Translations under genes and position numbers: made by a program
Notes under the pieces: model-generated
What the model was told of the DNA's origin: nothing
The model's database searches: none
Seen by the model: only the letters and a program-made list of their open reading frames with translations
In this document: one piece after another, positions 9,135 through 18,343 of the stretch
How positions within the stretch are numbered: position 1 is the stretch's first letter
Layout of the letters: every line of letters begins with the position of its first letter
Source: Streptomyces daqingensis
GTDB lineage: Bacteria > Actinomycetota > Actinomycetes > Streptomycetales > Streptomycetaceae
Direction of reading: 5' to 3'
NCBI RefSeq assembly: GCF_014645895.1
Contig: NZ_BMMP01000003.1
Location: 1 to 64,000, forward strand
Length of the DNA stretch: 64,000 nt

Positions 9135-10232
9135 ATGCAGGGCACTGCGCGCACGCGCCCCTCCGGTTGCAGCCGTGCGCTGCGGGAGGAATACGACACG
9201 GCGCTGCTCGACCTGGACGGGGTCGTGTACGTCGCCGGAGAGGCCGTGCCGCACGCCGTGCCGTCCCTGGAAGGCGCCCGCGAGGCCGGGATGCGGCTGG
9301 CGTACGTGACCAACAACGCGGCCCGGACCCCCGGTTCGGTGGCGGAGCACCTCAGCCGCCTGGGCGTGCCCGCGGAGGCCTCCGACGTGATCACCTCGGC
9401 CCAGGCCGTCGCGAGGCTGATCGCCGAGCAGCATCCCGCGGGCGCCCGCGTCCTGGCGGTCGGCGGTGACGGGCTGAGGCAGGCGCTGCGTGAACGGGGC
9501 CTGACCGTCGTGGAGTCCGCCGACGACGACCCGGAGGCGGTGGTCCAGGGCTACGGCGGCCCGGAGCTGCACTGGGGCCGGCTGGGCGAGGCGGCGCTCG
9601 CGGTCGGACGGGGCGCGGTCTGGTACGCGTCCAACGGCGACATGACGATCCCCGGCGACCGGGGCATCATGCCCGGCAACGGGGCCGCGGTGGAGGTCGT
9701 ACGGGTCGCGACGCGGTGGATGCGGGAGGCCCCCGAGCCGCAGATCGCGGGGAAGCCGCTGCCGCCGATGCACAAGGAGACGATCCTGCGGACGGGGGCG
9801 AGGCGTCCGCTGGTCGTCGGCGACCGCCTCGACACCGACATAGAGGGCGCCCACGCCGGGGGAGTCGACTCGCTGCTCGTCCTGACGGGCGTGACGGGCG
9901 GCGCGCAGCTGCTGGCCGCGCCGCCCGAGCATCGGCCCACCTATGTCGCGCGCGATCTGCGCGGACTGGCCGAGCCGCAGCCGGAGTTGACGGAGGCGCC
10001 GGCGGAGGCGGGCACGGGCGGGAGCGGAGGACGGCCGCCCCGCGAGGCGCGGGGGCCGGTCATCGGATGCGGTGGCTGGCGCGCGTGGGCGGGCCCGGAC
10101 GGGCTCGGGCTCGACGGGGACGGTGAAGTGCTCGACGGGCTGCGGGCGTTGTGCGGTGCGGCATGGGGCGCGGCGGGGGACGGCACGTGCCGGCTCGACG
10201 CGGGAGCGGCGCTGGCGCGCCTCGGGCTGTAA
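9135..10232 (+). CDS. HAD-superfamily (IIA) sugar-phosphatase-like hydrolase
   Basis: A 365-residue HAD subfamily IIA protein of the NagD/phosphoglycolate-phosphatase group. Motif I is LLDLDGVVYV (nucleophile Asp and acid Asp), motif II AYVTNNAARTP, motif III lysine in MHKETILRTG, motif IV GDRLDTDIEGAHAGG. The final 70 residues form an extension ending in CRLDAGAALARLGL. ATG 9135 is preceded by GGAGAG; the frame opens 31 codons earlier without support. The substrate is unknown; small phosphoesters such as nucleotides or sugar phosphates are typical. Confidence 0.87.
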   Translation: MQGTARTRPSGCSRALREEYDTALLDLDGVVYVAGEAVPHAVPSLEGAREAGMRLAYVTNNAARTPGSVAEHLSRLGVPAEASDVITSAQAVARLIAEQHPAGARVLAVGGDGLRQALRERGLTVVESADDDPEAVVQGYGGPELHWGRLGEAALAVGRGAVWYASNGDMTIPGDRGIMPGNGAAVEVVRVATRWMREAPEPQIAGKPLPPMHKETILRTGARRPLVVGDRLDTDIEGAHAGGVDSLLVLTGVTGGAQLLAAPPEHRPTYVARDLRGLAEPQPELTEAPAEAGTGGSGGRPPREARGPVIGCGGWRAWAGPDGLGLDGDGEVLDGLRALCGAAWGAAGDGTCRLDAGAALARLGL

Positions 10233-10266
10233 GGCCCGGCGGGCGCCCCTCCCCGCCCGCCGGGCC
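10233..10266. terminator. Hairpin terminator between convergent genes
   Basis: A 13-bp perfect stem (10233-10245 with 10254-10266) and an 8-base loop. It begins on the base after the HAD stop codon and lies 12 bp from the stop of the opposing siderophore-interacting gene. Confidence 0.8.
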
Positions 10267-10277
10267 GCTCTGCCCGG

Positions 10278-11198
10278 TCAGTCGCTGCCGGCTGCCGCCG
10301 CGCTCGTGACCGCTTCCTCGATGAGCTGCTCCTCCGTGGTGTCCGCCCGCCAGTAGCCCGTGAACTTCACGGCCCGGCGGTCGAATCCGCGTTCGCGCAC
10401 CAGATGCCGCCGCAGGGCCTTGACCGTCCCGGCCTCGCCCGCGATCCACGCGTACGGAGTGCCCTCGGGGAGATCCGCGGCCCTGAGGGAGCCGAGGACG
10501 AAGTCCGTGCGCGCCCGGGCGGTGTTGTCCCTGACGAGCCAGGTGATGTCGGCGTCCGCCACCGTCGGCAGGTCCTGGATGTCGCCGGCCTGGGACACCT
10601 CGAGCCACACCTTCGCGGGGGTGCCGGGCGGCAGCCACTCCAGTATCCCAGCGACGGCGGGCAGGGCCGTCTCGTCACCGCTGATGAGTACCCAGTCGGT
10701 GCCGGGCGGCGGCCTGAAGTCGACGCCGCCGTTGTCGTCGACCACAGGGCCGAGGAGCGTGACGCGGTCGCCCGGGCGTGCGCTCGCCGCCCACCGCGAC
10801 GCGGGGCCCGAGGCGACGAAGCCCGACCCGCCCGCGTCGGCCGGGTCGCCCACGCCGTGCAGCGCGAAGTCGACGTCCAGCTCCTCGCGGGGGAACCGCC
10901 GCTGCTCGCGCACGGTGTAGGTGCGCATGATGCCGCGCACGTCCGGGTCCATGGCCCGCCAGACGGTGAACCAGGCGTCGCCGGCGTCGCTCGGCACGAC
11001 CGGCGCGTCCTGGCCGGGGTGCGGCAGGAAGAGCTTGATCCGCTGGTCGCGCCCGCCCGAGGCGAACCTCCGCAGGGCCTCACCGCCGAAGGTGACGCGC
11101 ACCATCGAGGGGCTCAGGCGCCGGGCCGCCACCACGTGCACGTCGAAGAACTCGAACGGAACGGCGAGGGCGGGGGCTTCGGGGGCTGCGGTACTCAT
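10278..11198 (-). CDS. Siderophore-interacting FAD/NAD(P) reductase family protein
   Basis: A 306-residue protein of the SIP/ViuB family, cytosolic flavoenzymes that reduce ferric siderophores so iron is released. The FAD-binding barrel includes RIKLFLPHPGQD and the RTYTVREQR motif that contacts FAD. The NAD(P)-binding part runs through LLISGDETALPAVAGIL-type sequence, and WRADTTEEQLIEEA near the end is typical. ATG 11198 follows GGAGGAGAG. It sits next to a siderophore importer, which fits intracellular release of imported iron. I see no iron box in its own upstream region. The 228 bp to the next gene hold nothing I recognise. Confidence 0.9.
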   Translation of the reverse strand: MSTAAPEAPALAVPFEFFDVHVVAARRLSPSMVRVTFGGEALRRFASGGRDQRIKLFLPHPGQDAPVVPSDAGDAWFTVWRAMDPDVRGIMRTYTVREQRRFPREELDVDFALHGVGDPADAGGSGFVASGPASRWAASARPGDRVTLLGPVVDDNGGVDFRPPPGTDWVLISGDETALPAVAGILEWLPPGTPAKVWLEVSQAGDIQDLPTVADADITWLVRDNTARARTDFVLGSLRAADLPEGTPYAWIAGEAGTVKALRRHLVRERGFDRRAVKFTGYWRADTTEEQLIEEAVTSAAAAGSD

Positions 11199-11426
11199 GC
11201 TGGCTCTCCTCCCGGAGTGCTCTGCGGACGGGGAGACCGTCCGTGCGTACTGGGCGGTCCGAGTGCTTCACGCCGGGCCGGCCAATTGGGCGGCCCGGGC
11301 GGTGCCGCGCGGTGCGTGGGTCTGCGGCGGTGTCTGCTGCACGGCGACGGGGCGGGGGCGCGGCTTCCGGTCCGGCGGGCCGCCGGACCGGCGCCGGCCG
11401 GGCTGTTCGCCCGCCGGCCCTCCAGG

Positions 11427-12452
11427 TCAGCGGACCTTCTTCGCTTCCTCGATCGCCTTCGTGAGCGCTTCGAGGAGGGGTGCGGCACCGGCGTAGGAGA
11501 AGCGCGGCTCGGCGTCCCACGTCGTCACCTGCCCGGCCTTGACCGCGGGCAGGTCGGACCAGGACGGCTTGGACTTCAGGGCGTCCGGCTGGAGAGCCTG
11601 CGTCCGGTTGTCGAGCATGATCACGTCGGCCTTGTACTTGTCGGCGTTCTCCCAGCTCAGCTCCTCGAAGAAGCCCTGCTTGCTGAGCTTCTCGGGCACG
11701 ACGATGTCGACGCCGAGCTCCTTGAAGTACTTCAGGTCCGCGTTGGCCTTCGGGTCGGACACGTACATCAGGTCCGGAGAGCCGGAGGCGGCCATCACCT
11801 TCAGGCCGCTCGACTTGGCGGTCCTGCGCAGCTTCTCGGCCGCCTTCTCGAACCGCGCCTTGTCGTCGGCGACCTTCTTCGCCTTCAGGTCGGCGCCGAG
11901 TGCCTCCGCGAGTTCGGCGAAGCGCTTGATCGACTCCAGCATCGAGGTCTCGGCGGTCTTGAGGGCCAGCGCGGGCGCGAGCTTGAGGATCTTCGACTTG
12001 CTCTCGTCCGGCACGTACCAGAGGGCGTCCTGGACGTACATGTTGGTGACGAGCAGCTCGGGCCGGGTCTTGGCGTACTTCTCGATGTCGAACTCGCCGT
12101 AGGCGTTGCCTATGATCTTGAGCTTGCCGACGTCCAGGTCGCCGGCCAGTACGTCCGGCTCGCCGTTCTTCTTCTTCGTCGGCCCGAAGACGCCGACGAC
12201 CGAGTCCCCCGCGCCGAAGTCGTGCAGCGCCGCGGCGGTGCCGACGTAGGCGACGATGCGCTTCGGCTCCGCGTCCAGGCTGATCTTCTTCTTGCGGTCG
12301 TCCGTGAAGGACCAGGCGCCGCCCTTGCCGGACCCGGACCCCTGACCGCCGTCGCCTCCGCAGGCGGTGAGCAGAGCGCCGAGACCGAAGGCGCCGCCGG
12401 CGGCCAGCAGGCCGCGGCGGGAGAGGGCGGTGTGCGCGGACGAGTTGGGCAT
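11427..12452 (-). CDS. Siderophore-binding lipoprotein of iron ABC importer
   Basis: A 341-residue periplasmic-binding-protein (FepB/FecB, PF01497) lipoprotein. The N-terminus carries a Tat-like SRRGLLAAGG and a lipobox LLTAC with Cys31 as the lipid anchor, followed by a Gly/Ser linker. The body has RIVAYVGTAAALHDFGAG and two lobes joined by a long helix, as in this class. It should capture a ferric siderophore outside the membrane and hand it to the permeases encoded divergently. The ligand cannot be read from sequence. The shared intergenic region holds a perfect iron box. Confidence 0.92.
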   Translation of the reverse strand: MPNSSAHTALSRRGLLAAGGAFGLGALLTACGGDGGQGSGSGKGGAWSFTDDRKKKISLDAEPKRIVAYVGTAAALHDFGAGDSVVGVFGPTKKKNGEPDVLAGDLDVGKLKIIGNAYGEFDIEKYAKTRPELLVTNMYVQDALWYVPDESKSKILKLAPALALKTAETSMLESIKRFAELAEALGADLKAKKVADDKARFEKAAEKLRRTAKSSGLKVMAASGSPDLMYVSDPKANADLKYFKELGVDIVVPEKLSKQGFFEELSWENADKYKADVIMLDNRTQALQPDALKSKPSWSDLPAVKAGQVTTWDAEPRFSYAGAAPLLEALTKAIEEAKKVR

Positions 12453-12502
12453 GACTGGCCTTCTCTTCTCAAGGTCGTACGGTCGGCTGTGTGCCGGGAT
12501 GC

Positions 12503-12522
12503 TGGTTAGGTTAACCTAACCA
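12503..12522. promoter_or_regulatory. Iron box controlling divergent importer genes
   Basis: TGGTTAGGTTAACCTAACCA is a perfect 20-bp palindrome and an almost ideal DmdR/IdeR/DtxR operator. It lies 50 bp before the binding-protein start and about 60-80 bp before the permease start, so one repressor site probably controls both directions. Confidence 0.93.
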
Positions 12523-12582
12523 AAGTCCCAGTTGTCCAGTGGCCGAGGGTCCGCCCCTCCTGGCCCCGACCGGAGCCGGTAC

Positions 12583-13752
12583 GTGACGCTCATCAAGTCC
12601 CGCCATACGCACGGGGGTTCGGCCGACCCTCGGCCCGCGCCTCCCGCAACGCCCCCGGAACCGGGCCGGTCCGGCTCCCCGGGGGGACCGGCCGGCGGCG
12701 ACCGCCCCGGCGGCGGCGCGAGTTCGCACACCGAGGGCCGCGGCACGGAGCGCGCCGGCCGCGGCCGCGCGCTGCTGCGCGCCGCCGGACTGCTCGGCGC
12801 CGCCGCCCTGTTGCTGCTCGTGTGCGTCCTCAGCCTCGCCGTCGGGGCGAAGCAGCTCTCCGGCGGCGAGGTTTTCAGCGGTCTGCAGGACCCCGCCTCC
12901 TCCGCGTACACGGTCGTCCACGAGATGCGGCTGCCGCGGACGTTGCTGGGCCTGCTCGCCGGTGCCGCGCTCGGCCTGGCCGGGGGCCTGATGCAGGCCC
13001 TCACCCGCAATCCGCTGGCGGATCCCGGCGTGCTGGGCATCAACGCCGGTGCCGCGGCGGCCGTCGTCACCGCGATCTCCCTGTTCGGGGTGACGGGCTA
13101 CACCGGCTACATCGGCTTCGCCTTCCTCGGCGCCGCCGTGGTCTCGGTGGGCGTGTACGCCGTCGGCGGCGGCCGCGGAGCCACTCCCGCGCGTCTCGCC
13201 CTGGCCGGTACGGCCCTCAACGCGGCGCTCGTCTCCTACGTCAACGCCGTGCAGCTCCTCGACACCGCCTCTCTCGACCGGATGCGCTTCTGGACGGTCG
13301 GTTCGCTCGCCAGGGCGCAGGACGAGATCAACGCCAAGGCGCTGCCCTTCATCCTCACCGGCGTGCTGATGGCGATCCTCCTGGCGAGGCCGTTGAACGC
13401 GCTCGCCCTGGGCGAGGACGCCGCACGCGCGCTCGGCTCACGTCCGGAGGTGACCCGCGCCGCCGTCATCGTCGCGGTGACGCTGCTGTGCGGCGCCGCG
13501 ACGGCGGCATGCGGCCCCATCGTCTTCGTCGGCCTGATGGTGCCGCACATGGTGCGGTCGCTGACCGGCCCCGACCTGCGCTGGATGCTGCCCTACTGCG
13601 CCCTGCTCGCGCCCGTGCTGATGCTCGGGGCGGACGTGCTGGGACGGGTGCTGGGCAGGCCGGCGGAGCTGCAGGTGGGCATCGTCACGGTCGTGCTGGG
13701 CGGGCCCTTCTTCCTCTACTTCGTCCGGCGCCGGAGGGTGGCGCAGGCATGA
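12583..13752 (+). CDS. FecCD-family siderophore ABC permease, subunit 1
   Basis: A 389-residue membrane permease (FecCD, PF01032). After a 65-residue Pro/Gly-rich cytoplasmic N-terminus there are about nine to ten hydrophobic helices. The conserved LRLPRTLLGLLAGAALGLAGG-like stretch, GINAGAA and the GLMVPHMVR coupling helix near the end are family marks. I chose GTG 12583 with CGGAG upstream; a TTG start at 12532 is also open but lies almost on the iron box. Its stop overlaps the next permease start by four bases. Confidence 0.9.
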   Translation: MTLIKSRHTHGGSADPRPAPPATPPEPGRSGSPGGPAGGDRPGGGASSHTEGRGTERAGRGRALLRAAGLLGAAALLLLVCVLSLAVGAKQLSGGEVFSGLQDPASSAYTVVHEMRLPRTLLGLLAGAALGLAGGLMQALTRNPLADPGVLGINAGAAAAVVTAISLFGVTGYTGYIGFAFLGAAVVSVGVYAVGGGRGATPARLALAGTALNAALVSYVNAVQLLDTASLDRMRFWTVGSLARAQDEINAKALPFILTGVLMAILLARPLNALALGEDAARALGSRPEVTRAAVIVAVTLLCGAATAACGPIVFVGLMVPHMVRSLTGPDLRWMLPYCALLAPVLMLGADVLGRVLGRPAELQVGIVTVVLGGPFFLYFVRRRRVAQA

Positions 13753-14780
13753 GCGTCATACGTACCGCGGGCGGCTGCTCCGTGGTGTTCCAGCCCCGGG
13801 CGCTCGTCACGGGCACGGTGTGCGCGGTCCTCGCGTTCGCCGTGGCCGTCATCGCCATCGGCAGCGGCGAATACCCCATGAGCCCGGTGGAGGTGCTGCG
13901 TACGCTCGCCGGCCAGGGCGACCCCGCCGACGCCTTCATCGTCAACGAACTCCGGCTGCCGCGCGCCGTGTCGGCCCTCGCGGTCGGTGCCGCCCTCGCG
14001 CTGGGCGGTGCCGTCTTCCAGGCGGTCGTGCGCAACCCGCTCGGCAGCCCCGACGTCCTCGGCTTCACCCACGGTGCGGCGACGGGCGCCCTCACCGCCA
14101 TCGTGGTCGTCGGCGGCGGCAGCGCGGCGCTGGCGGGCGGCGCGCTGCTGGGCGGCGTCCTCACGGGCCTGCTGGTGTACGGGCTGGCCTGGCGGCGCGG
14201 GATGCACGGCTACCGGCTGGTACTCGTCGGCGTGGGCGTGGCCGCGATCCTCACCGGCGTCAACGGGTACCTGCTGACCCGCGCCCAGATCACCGAGGCC
14301 GGACGCGCCGTGCTCTGGATGACGGGGAGCCTCAACGGGCGCGGATGGGAGGACGTCCTGCCGCTGCTGGGCGGCATCTCCGTCCTCGTGCCCCTGGTGG
14401 TCCTGGGGTGTTCCCGGGGCCTGCGCATGATGGAGATGGGCGACGACGCCGCGTACGCCCTCGGCGTACGGGTGGAGCGGGTCCGCCTCGTGCTGCTCGC
14501 CGCGGCCGTGCTTCTGGTGGGCCTGGCCGCCGCGGCCGCGGGTCCGGTCGCTTTCGTGGCCCTGACGGCACCGCAGTTGGCGCGGCGGCTGACCAAGTCG
14601 CCCGGCCCCAACCTGCTTCCGTCGATGTGCATGGGAGCCGCGCTGCTCGCCTCCGCCGACCTCGTCGCCCAACGCGCTTTCGGCGAGAGCGAGTTGCCGG
14701 TGGGTGTGGTCACGGGCCTGCTGGGCGGCGGCTACCTGGTGTGGCTCCTGGCCACGGAGCGCAGGGCGGGACGGATATGA
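13749..14780 (+). CDS. FecCD-family siderophore ABC permease, subunit 2
   Basis: A 343-residue second FecCD permease forming a heterodimer with the preceding one. Visible marks are NELRLPRAVSALAVG, RNPLGSPDVLGFTHGA and FVALTAPQLARRLT, the last being the loop that contacts the ATPase. Start ATG 13749 overlaps the first permease (ATGA), and the stop overlaps the ATPase start, so the three genes are translationally coupled. Confidence 0.92.
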   Translation: MSVIRTAGGCSVVFQPRALVTGTVCAVLAFAVAVIAIGSGEYPMSPVEVLRTLAGQGDPADAFIVNELRLPRAVSALAVGAALALGGAVFQAVVRNPLGSPDVLGFTHGAATGALTAIVVVGGGSAALAGGALLGGVLTGLLVYGLAWRRGMHGYRLVLVGVGVAAILTGVNGYLLTRAQITEAGRAVLWMTGSLNGRGWEDVLPLLGGISVLVPLVVLGCSRGLRMMEMGDDAAYALGVRVERVRLVLLAAAVLLVGLAAAAAGPVAFVALTAPQLARRLTKSPGPNLLPSMCMGAALLASADLVAQRAFGESELPVGVVTGLLGGGYLVWLLATERRAGRI

Positions 14781-15868
14781 GCGCGGCGGACGCCTCCGCG
14801 GGCCGAGGAGCAGCCCGGCCGTCCGAGCCGGGGGACAGGGACACGAAGGCGACCGGTACGAGGGCCAGTGTTATCAGTGCGACCAGTGCGAGGACGACCG
14901 TGATGACTGAGCAGACACCGCGGGCGGAGCCGGCGGAGGCCGTGAGGGAGGACGCCGCGATGGGCGTCAAGGAGGGTTCCACGAAGGGCGTCGCGAAGGA
15001 AGGCGTCGCGGAGGCGCCCGCCGCGCTGTCCGCGCCCTCCCCGGGGCCGGCCGCCGGGGCCGGCGTGGGGCTCTCGGGGGAGGGGCTCACCCTCGCCTAC
15101 GACCGGCGCACCATCAGCGAGAACCTGGACATCGCGGTGCCGGACAGCTCCTTCACGGTCGTCGTCGGGCCCAACGCATGCGGAAAGTCCACTCTGTTGA
15201 GGGCCCTGTCCCGGATGCTCAAGCCCGCCGCGGGCTCCGTGCTGCTGGACGGCGCCGACATCAGCCGCATGCCGGCGAAGAGGCTGGCGCGCACGCTCGG
15301 CCTGCTGCCCCAGTCGTCCGTCGCCCCTGACGGGATCAGCGTCGCCGACCTCGTGGCACGCGGCCGCTACCCGCACCAGGGCCTGCTGCGGCAGTGGTCG
15401 CGGGAGGACGAGCGAGTCGTGCGCGAGTCGATGGCCGCCACGGCGGTCGACGACCTGGCCGACCGCTTCGTGGACGAACTCTCCGGAGGGCAGCGTCAGC
15501 GGGTGTGGCTCGCGATGGCTCTCGCCCAGCAGACGCAGCTGCTGCTGCTCGACGAGCCGACGACGTACCTCGACATCGCCCACCAGATCGAGGTGCTGGA
15601 CCTGTGCGCCGCACTCCACGAGGAGCAGGGCCGCACACTCGTCGCCGTCCTCCACGACCTGAACCACGCCGCCCGCTACGCCACGCACCTCATCGCCATG
15701 CGCGGCGGCCGCGTCGTCGCCCAGGGAGCTCCCGGCGACATCGTCACGGCGCAGCTGGTGGAGGAGGTCTTCGGCATGCTCTGCAGGGTGATCGAGGACC
15801 CGGAGACGGGAACCCCGCTCGTGGTTCCGGCCGCCCGGAAACGTGCGCCCGCGCCGCTGAGACCGTGA
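14777..15868 (+). CDS. Siderophore ABC importer ATPase
   Basis: A FepC/FecE-type ATPase of 363 residues if started at the coupled ATG 14777. Walker A is GPNACGKST (about 132-140), Q-loop LLPQSS, signature LSGGQRQRVWLAMAL (about 234), Walker B LLLLDEPTTYLD (about 255), and H-loop VLHDLNHAARYA. Such ATPases usually have about 270 residues. The first 100 residues here are a low-complexity Ala/Glu/Thr extension, so an internal start such as ATG 14903 is possible. The overlap with the permease stop favours the upstream start. Confidence 0.92.
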   Translation: MSAADASAGRGAARPSEPGDRDTKATGTRASVISATSARTTVMTEQTPRAEPAEAVREDAAMGVKEGSTKGVAKEGVAEAPAALSAPSPGPAAGAGVGLSGEGLTLAYDRRTISENLDIAVPDSSFTVVVGPNACGKSTLLRALSRMLKPAAGSVLLDGADISRMPAKRLARTLGLLPQSSVAPDGISVADLVARGRYPHQGLLRQWSREDERVVRESMAATAVDDLADRFVDELSGGQRQRVWLAMALAQQTQLLLLDEPTTYLDIAHQIEVLDLCAALHEEQGRTLVAVLHDLNHAARYATHLIAMRGGRVVAQGAPGDIVTAQLVEEVFGMLCRVIEDPETGTPLVVPAARKRAPAPLRP

Positions 15869-15926
15869 GCCTCGCGATCACGGCTCCGGGGCCGGGAGGT
15901 GCGGCGGAAGCGGTAGCGTCAGAGGC

Positions 15927-16451
15927 ATGAGTGAGCCGATGCCGGGTGCGATTCCGGCGCAGCACGACGGAGGTCCCGCCGCCTCCGAGTACCCAGCGGA
16001 GAACGGGCCCCCGGAGCAGCCCCGTCCGGCGGCCCCGGCGTCGGCGGACGCGTCCGCGCACCACGCCCGGGAAGAGCACGCCCACGCTCCCGCCGGACAC
16101 GCCGTGCCCGGAGCGGACGCGGCGGCGGACGCGGGAGGCGCCCCCGGAGCCGTGACCGGCCCGTACGTCCCGGACGGGAGCGGGGAACCGCCCGAGGAGG
16201 CGCCGGGGGCCGTCGGCGGAGAGCCCGACGACGGCCCCCGCCCCCTCGGCCTGCGGGTCGAGCCCACCGGGTACTCGCCCGTCGACGCGCACCTGCGGCG
16301 TCTGGAGGACGCGGACCACCTCGCGGTCTCGGGCCATCTCGAGGTCTACGAGGACGTGCACCGGGGACTGCGCGACACCCTCACCGCCCTCGACCGCCCC
16401 GCTCCCGGCCCCGCGCCCCGCGCGGCCGGCCATCCGCACCCGGGGAGCTGA
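15927..16451 (+). CDS. Small unknown protein, Pro/Ala-rich with conserved-looking C-terminus
   Basis: A 174-residue protein I do not recognise. Residues 1 to about 105 are disordered and rich in Pro, Ala, Glu and Gly. The last 65 (LGLRVEPTGYSPVDAHLRRLEDADHL and following) look like a short helical domain with charged and Leu heptad-like spacing. ATG 15927 has no strong ribosome binding site. It ends 3 bp before tlyA and so is probably co-transcribed with it. A similar small gene often sits before tlyA in Streptomyces, from memory. Confidence 0.7.
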   Translation: MSEPMPGAIPAQHDGGPAASEYPAENGPPEQPRPAAPASADASAHHAREEHAHAPAGHAVPGADAAADAGGAPGAVTGPYVPDGSGEPPEEAPGAVGGEPDDGPRPLGLRVEPTGYSPVDAHLRRLEDADHLAVSGHLEVYEDVHRGLRDTLTALDRPAPGPAPRAAGHPHPGS

Positions 16452-16454
16452 TCC

Positions 16455-17261
16455 GTGCCGCGACGCCGACTCGACGCGGAACTGGTGCGCCGCAAGCTGG
16501 CGCGCTCCCGTGAACACGCCGGCCGGCTCATCGCCGAGGGACGGGTCACCGTCGGCGGCAACGTCGCCGCCAAGAGCGCCACGCAGGTGGAGACGAGTGC
16601 CGCGGTCGTCGTCCGCGAGGACGAGAAGGACCCGGGCTACGTCTCCCGCGGAGGACACAAACTCGCGGGCGCCTTCGCGGAGTTCGTGCCGCTCGGCCTT
16701 GCCGTGCGGGACCGCCGCGCCCTTGACGCAGGAGCGTCGACCGGCGGATTCACCGACGTGCTGCTGCGCGCCGGGGCCCGCGAGGTCGTCGCCGTCGACG
16801 TCGGCTACGGCCAACTCGCCTGGTCGCTGCGGAGCGACGAGCGCGTCATCGTCAAGGACCGCACCAACGTACGGGAGTTGACGCTCGAGGACGTCGACGG
16901 CGAACCGGCGGACCTCGTCGTGGGCGACCTCTCCTTCATCCCGCTCGGGCTCGTGCTCCCGGCCCTCGTGCGGTGCGCCACCCCGGACGCGGACTTCGTG
17001 CTCATGGTAAAGCCGCAGTTCGAGGTCGGCAGGGAACGGCTGGGCAGCGGCGGCGTGGTGCGCAGCGCGGAGCTGCGTGCCGCGGCGGTCAGCGCCGTCG
17101 CCGGGCAGGCGTCCGCGCTCGGCCTCGGGACGATGGGAGTGACGGCGAGTCCCCTGCCGGGGCCGTCGGGCAACGTCGAGTACTTTCTGTGGCTGCGCGC
17201 CGGTGCACCGGAGATCGACCCGGCCGCTGTCGACCAAGCTGTCGCGGAGGGCCCGAAATGA
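16455..17261 (+). CDS. tlyA: TlyA-family 16S/23S rRNA 2'-O-methyltransferase
   Basis: A 268-residue TlyA-family protein. An N-terminal S4 RNA-binding domain (residues about 1-60, RRRLDAELVRRKLARSREHA) is followed by an FtsJ/RrmJ-type SAM methyltransferase domain with DAGASTGGFTDVLL (about 90) and AVDVGYGQLAW. In mycobacteria TlyA 2'-O-methylates C1409 of 16S and C1920 of 23S rRNA, which creates the capreomycin target. Start GTG 16455. The stop overlaps the nadK start by four bases. Confidence 0.93.
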   Translation: MPRRRLDAELVRRKLARSREHAGRLIAEGRVTVGGNVAAKSATQVETSAAVVVREDEKDPGYVSRGGHKLAGAFAEFVPLGLAVRDRRALDAGASTGGFTDVLLRAGAREVVAVDVGYGQLAWSLRSDERVIVKDRTNVRELTLEDVDGEPADLVVGDLSFIPLGLVLPALVRCATPDADFVLMVKPQFEVGRERLGSGGVVRSAELRAAAVSAVAGQASALGLGTMGVTASPLPGPSGNVEYFLWLRAGAPEIDPAAVDQAVAEGPK

Positions 17262-18202
17262 CGACATCCACCGGTGGACGCAGCGGCTCGCGGGACGGTG
17301 GGGCGGGGGACGGCGAACGCACCGTCTTCCTGCTCGCCCACACGGGCCGTCCCGCTGCCGTGCGCAGCGCCGAACTCGTCGTCCAGGGCCTGCTCCGCAA
17401 CGGGATCGGCGTGCGGGTCCTGGAGGCGGAGGCCACGGACCTGCCGCTGCCGGAGTCCGTGCGCAGGGTGCCCTCCACCTCCGACGCCGTCGAGGGCTGC
17501 GAGCTGATCGTGGTCCTGGGCGGCGACGGGACGCTGCTGCGCGGAGCCGAGTTCGCGCGGGCCTCGGGCGTCCCGATGCTGGGCGTCAACCTCGGCCGCG
17601 TGGGCTTCCTCGCGGAGGCCGAGCGGGACGACCTGGACAAGGTGGTGCACCGCGTGGTGACCCGGGGCTACGAGGTCGAGGAGCGCATGACGCTCGACGT
17701 GCTCGTACGCACCGACGGGAGCACCGTGCACCACGACTGGGCCATCAACGAGGCGTCGGTGGAGAAGGCGGCCCGCGAGCGGATGCTGGAGGTCGTCACC
17801 GAGGTCGACAACCGGCCGGTGTCCCGGTTCGGCGGCGACGGTGTGGTGTGTGCCACACCGACGGGTTCCACGGCGTACGCCTTCTCGGCGGGCGGCCCCG
17901 TCGTGTGGCCGGAGGTCGAGGCGCTGCTCATGGTGCCGATCAGCGCGCACGCGCTGTTCGCCAGGCCCCTCGTGACCGCCCCGGACTCCGTGCTCGCCGT
18001 CGAGGTGCAGCCCCAGACTCCCAACGGCGTGATGTGGTGCGACGGGCGGCGCAGTGTCGAACTGCCCGCCGGCGCACGGGTGGAGGTGCGGCGGGGAGCC
18101 GTGCCGGTACGCCTCGCACGGCTGCACCACGCCTCGTTCACCGACCGCCTCGTCGCCAAGTTCGCGTTGCCCGTGGCCGGTTGGCGCGGGGCGCCGCACT
18201 GA
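17258..18202 (+). CDS. nadK: NAD kinase
   Basis: A 314-residue ATP-NAD kinase that phosphorylates NAD to NADP in the cytosol. The diagnostic GGDGTLLRGAEFA lies near residue 87, followed by GVNLGRVGFLAE, an NE motif in AINEASVEKAAR, and the Gly-rich TPTGSTAYAFSAGGP. The N-terminal 25 residues are a Gly/Ser-rich lead. ATG 17258 overlaps the tlyA stop. The tlyA-nadK-recN order is a known actinobacterial arrangement. Confidence 0.95.
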   Translation: MTTSTGGRSGSRDGGAGDGERTVFLLAHTGRPAAVRSAELVVQGLLRNGIGVRVLEAEATDLPLPESVRRVPSTSDAVEGCELIVVLGGDGTLLRGAEFARASGVPMLGVNLGRVGFLAEAERDDLDKVVHRVVTRGYEVEERMTLDVLVRTDGSTVHHDWAINEASVEKAARERMLEVVTEVDNRPVSRFGGDGVVCATPTGSTAYAFSAGGPVVWPEVEALLMVPISAHALFARPLVTAPDSVLAVEVQPQTPNGVMWCDGRRSVELPAGARVEVRRGAVPVRLARLHHASFTDRLVAKFALPVAGWRGAPH

Positions 18203-18343
18203 GGAACGGTTCCGCGCGGCGGTGCCCGGCGCCACCCTCGGGCCGTGTTCCGCACGACGGGCCGGCCGGACACCGCCCGCACCGTTCCCGCCGGGACGGA
18301 CCAGGGGTGGGGGTACCTCCGCGGACTGCGTATGGTCGTACCC

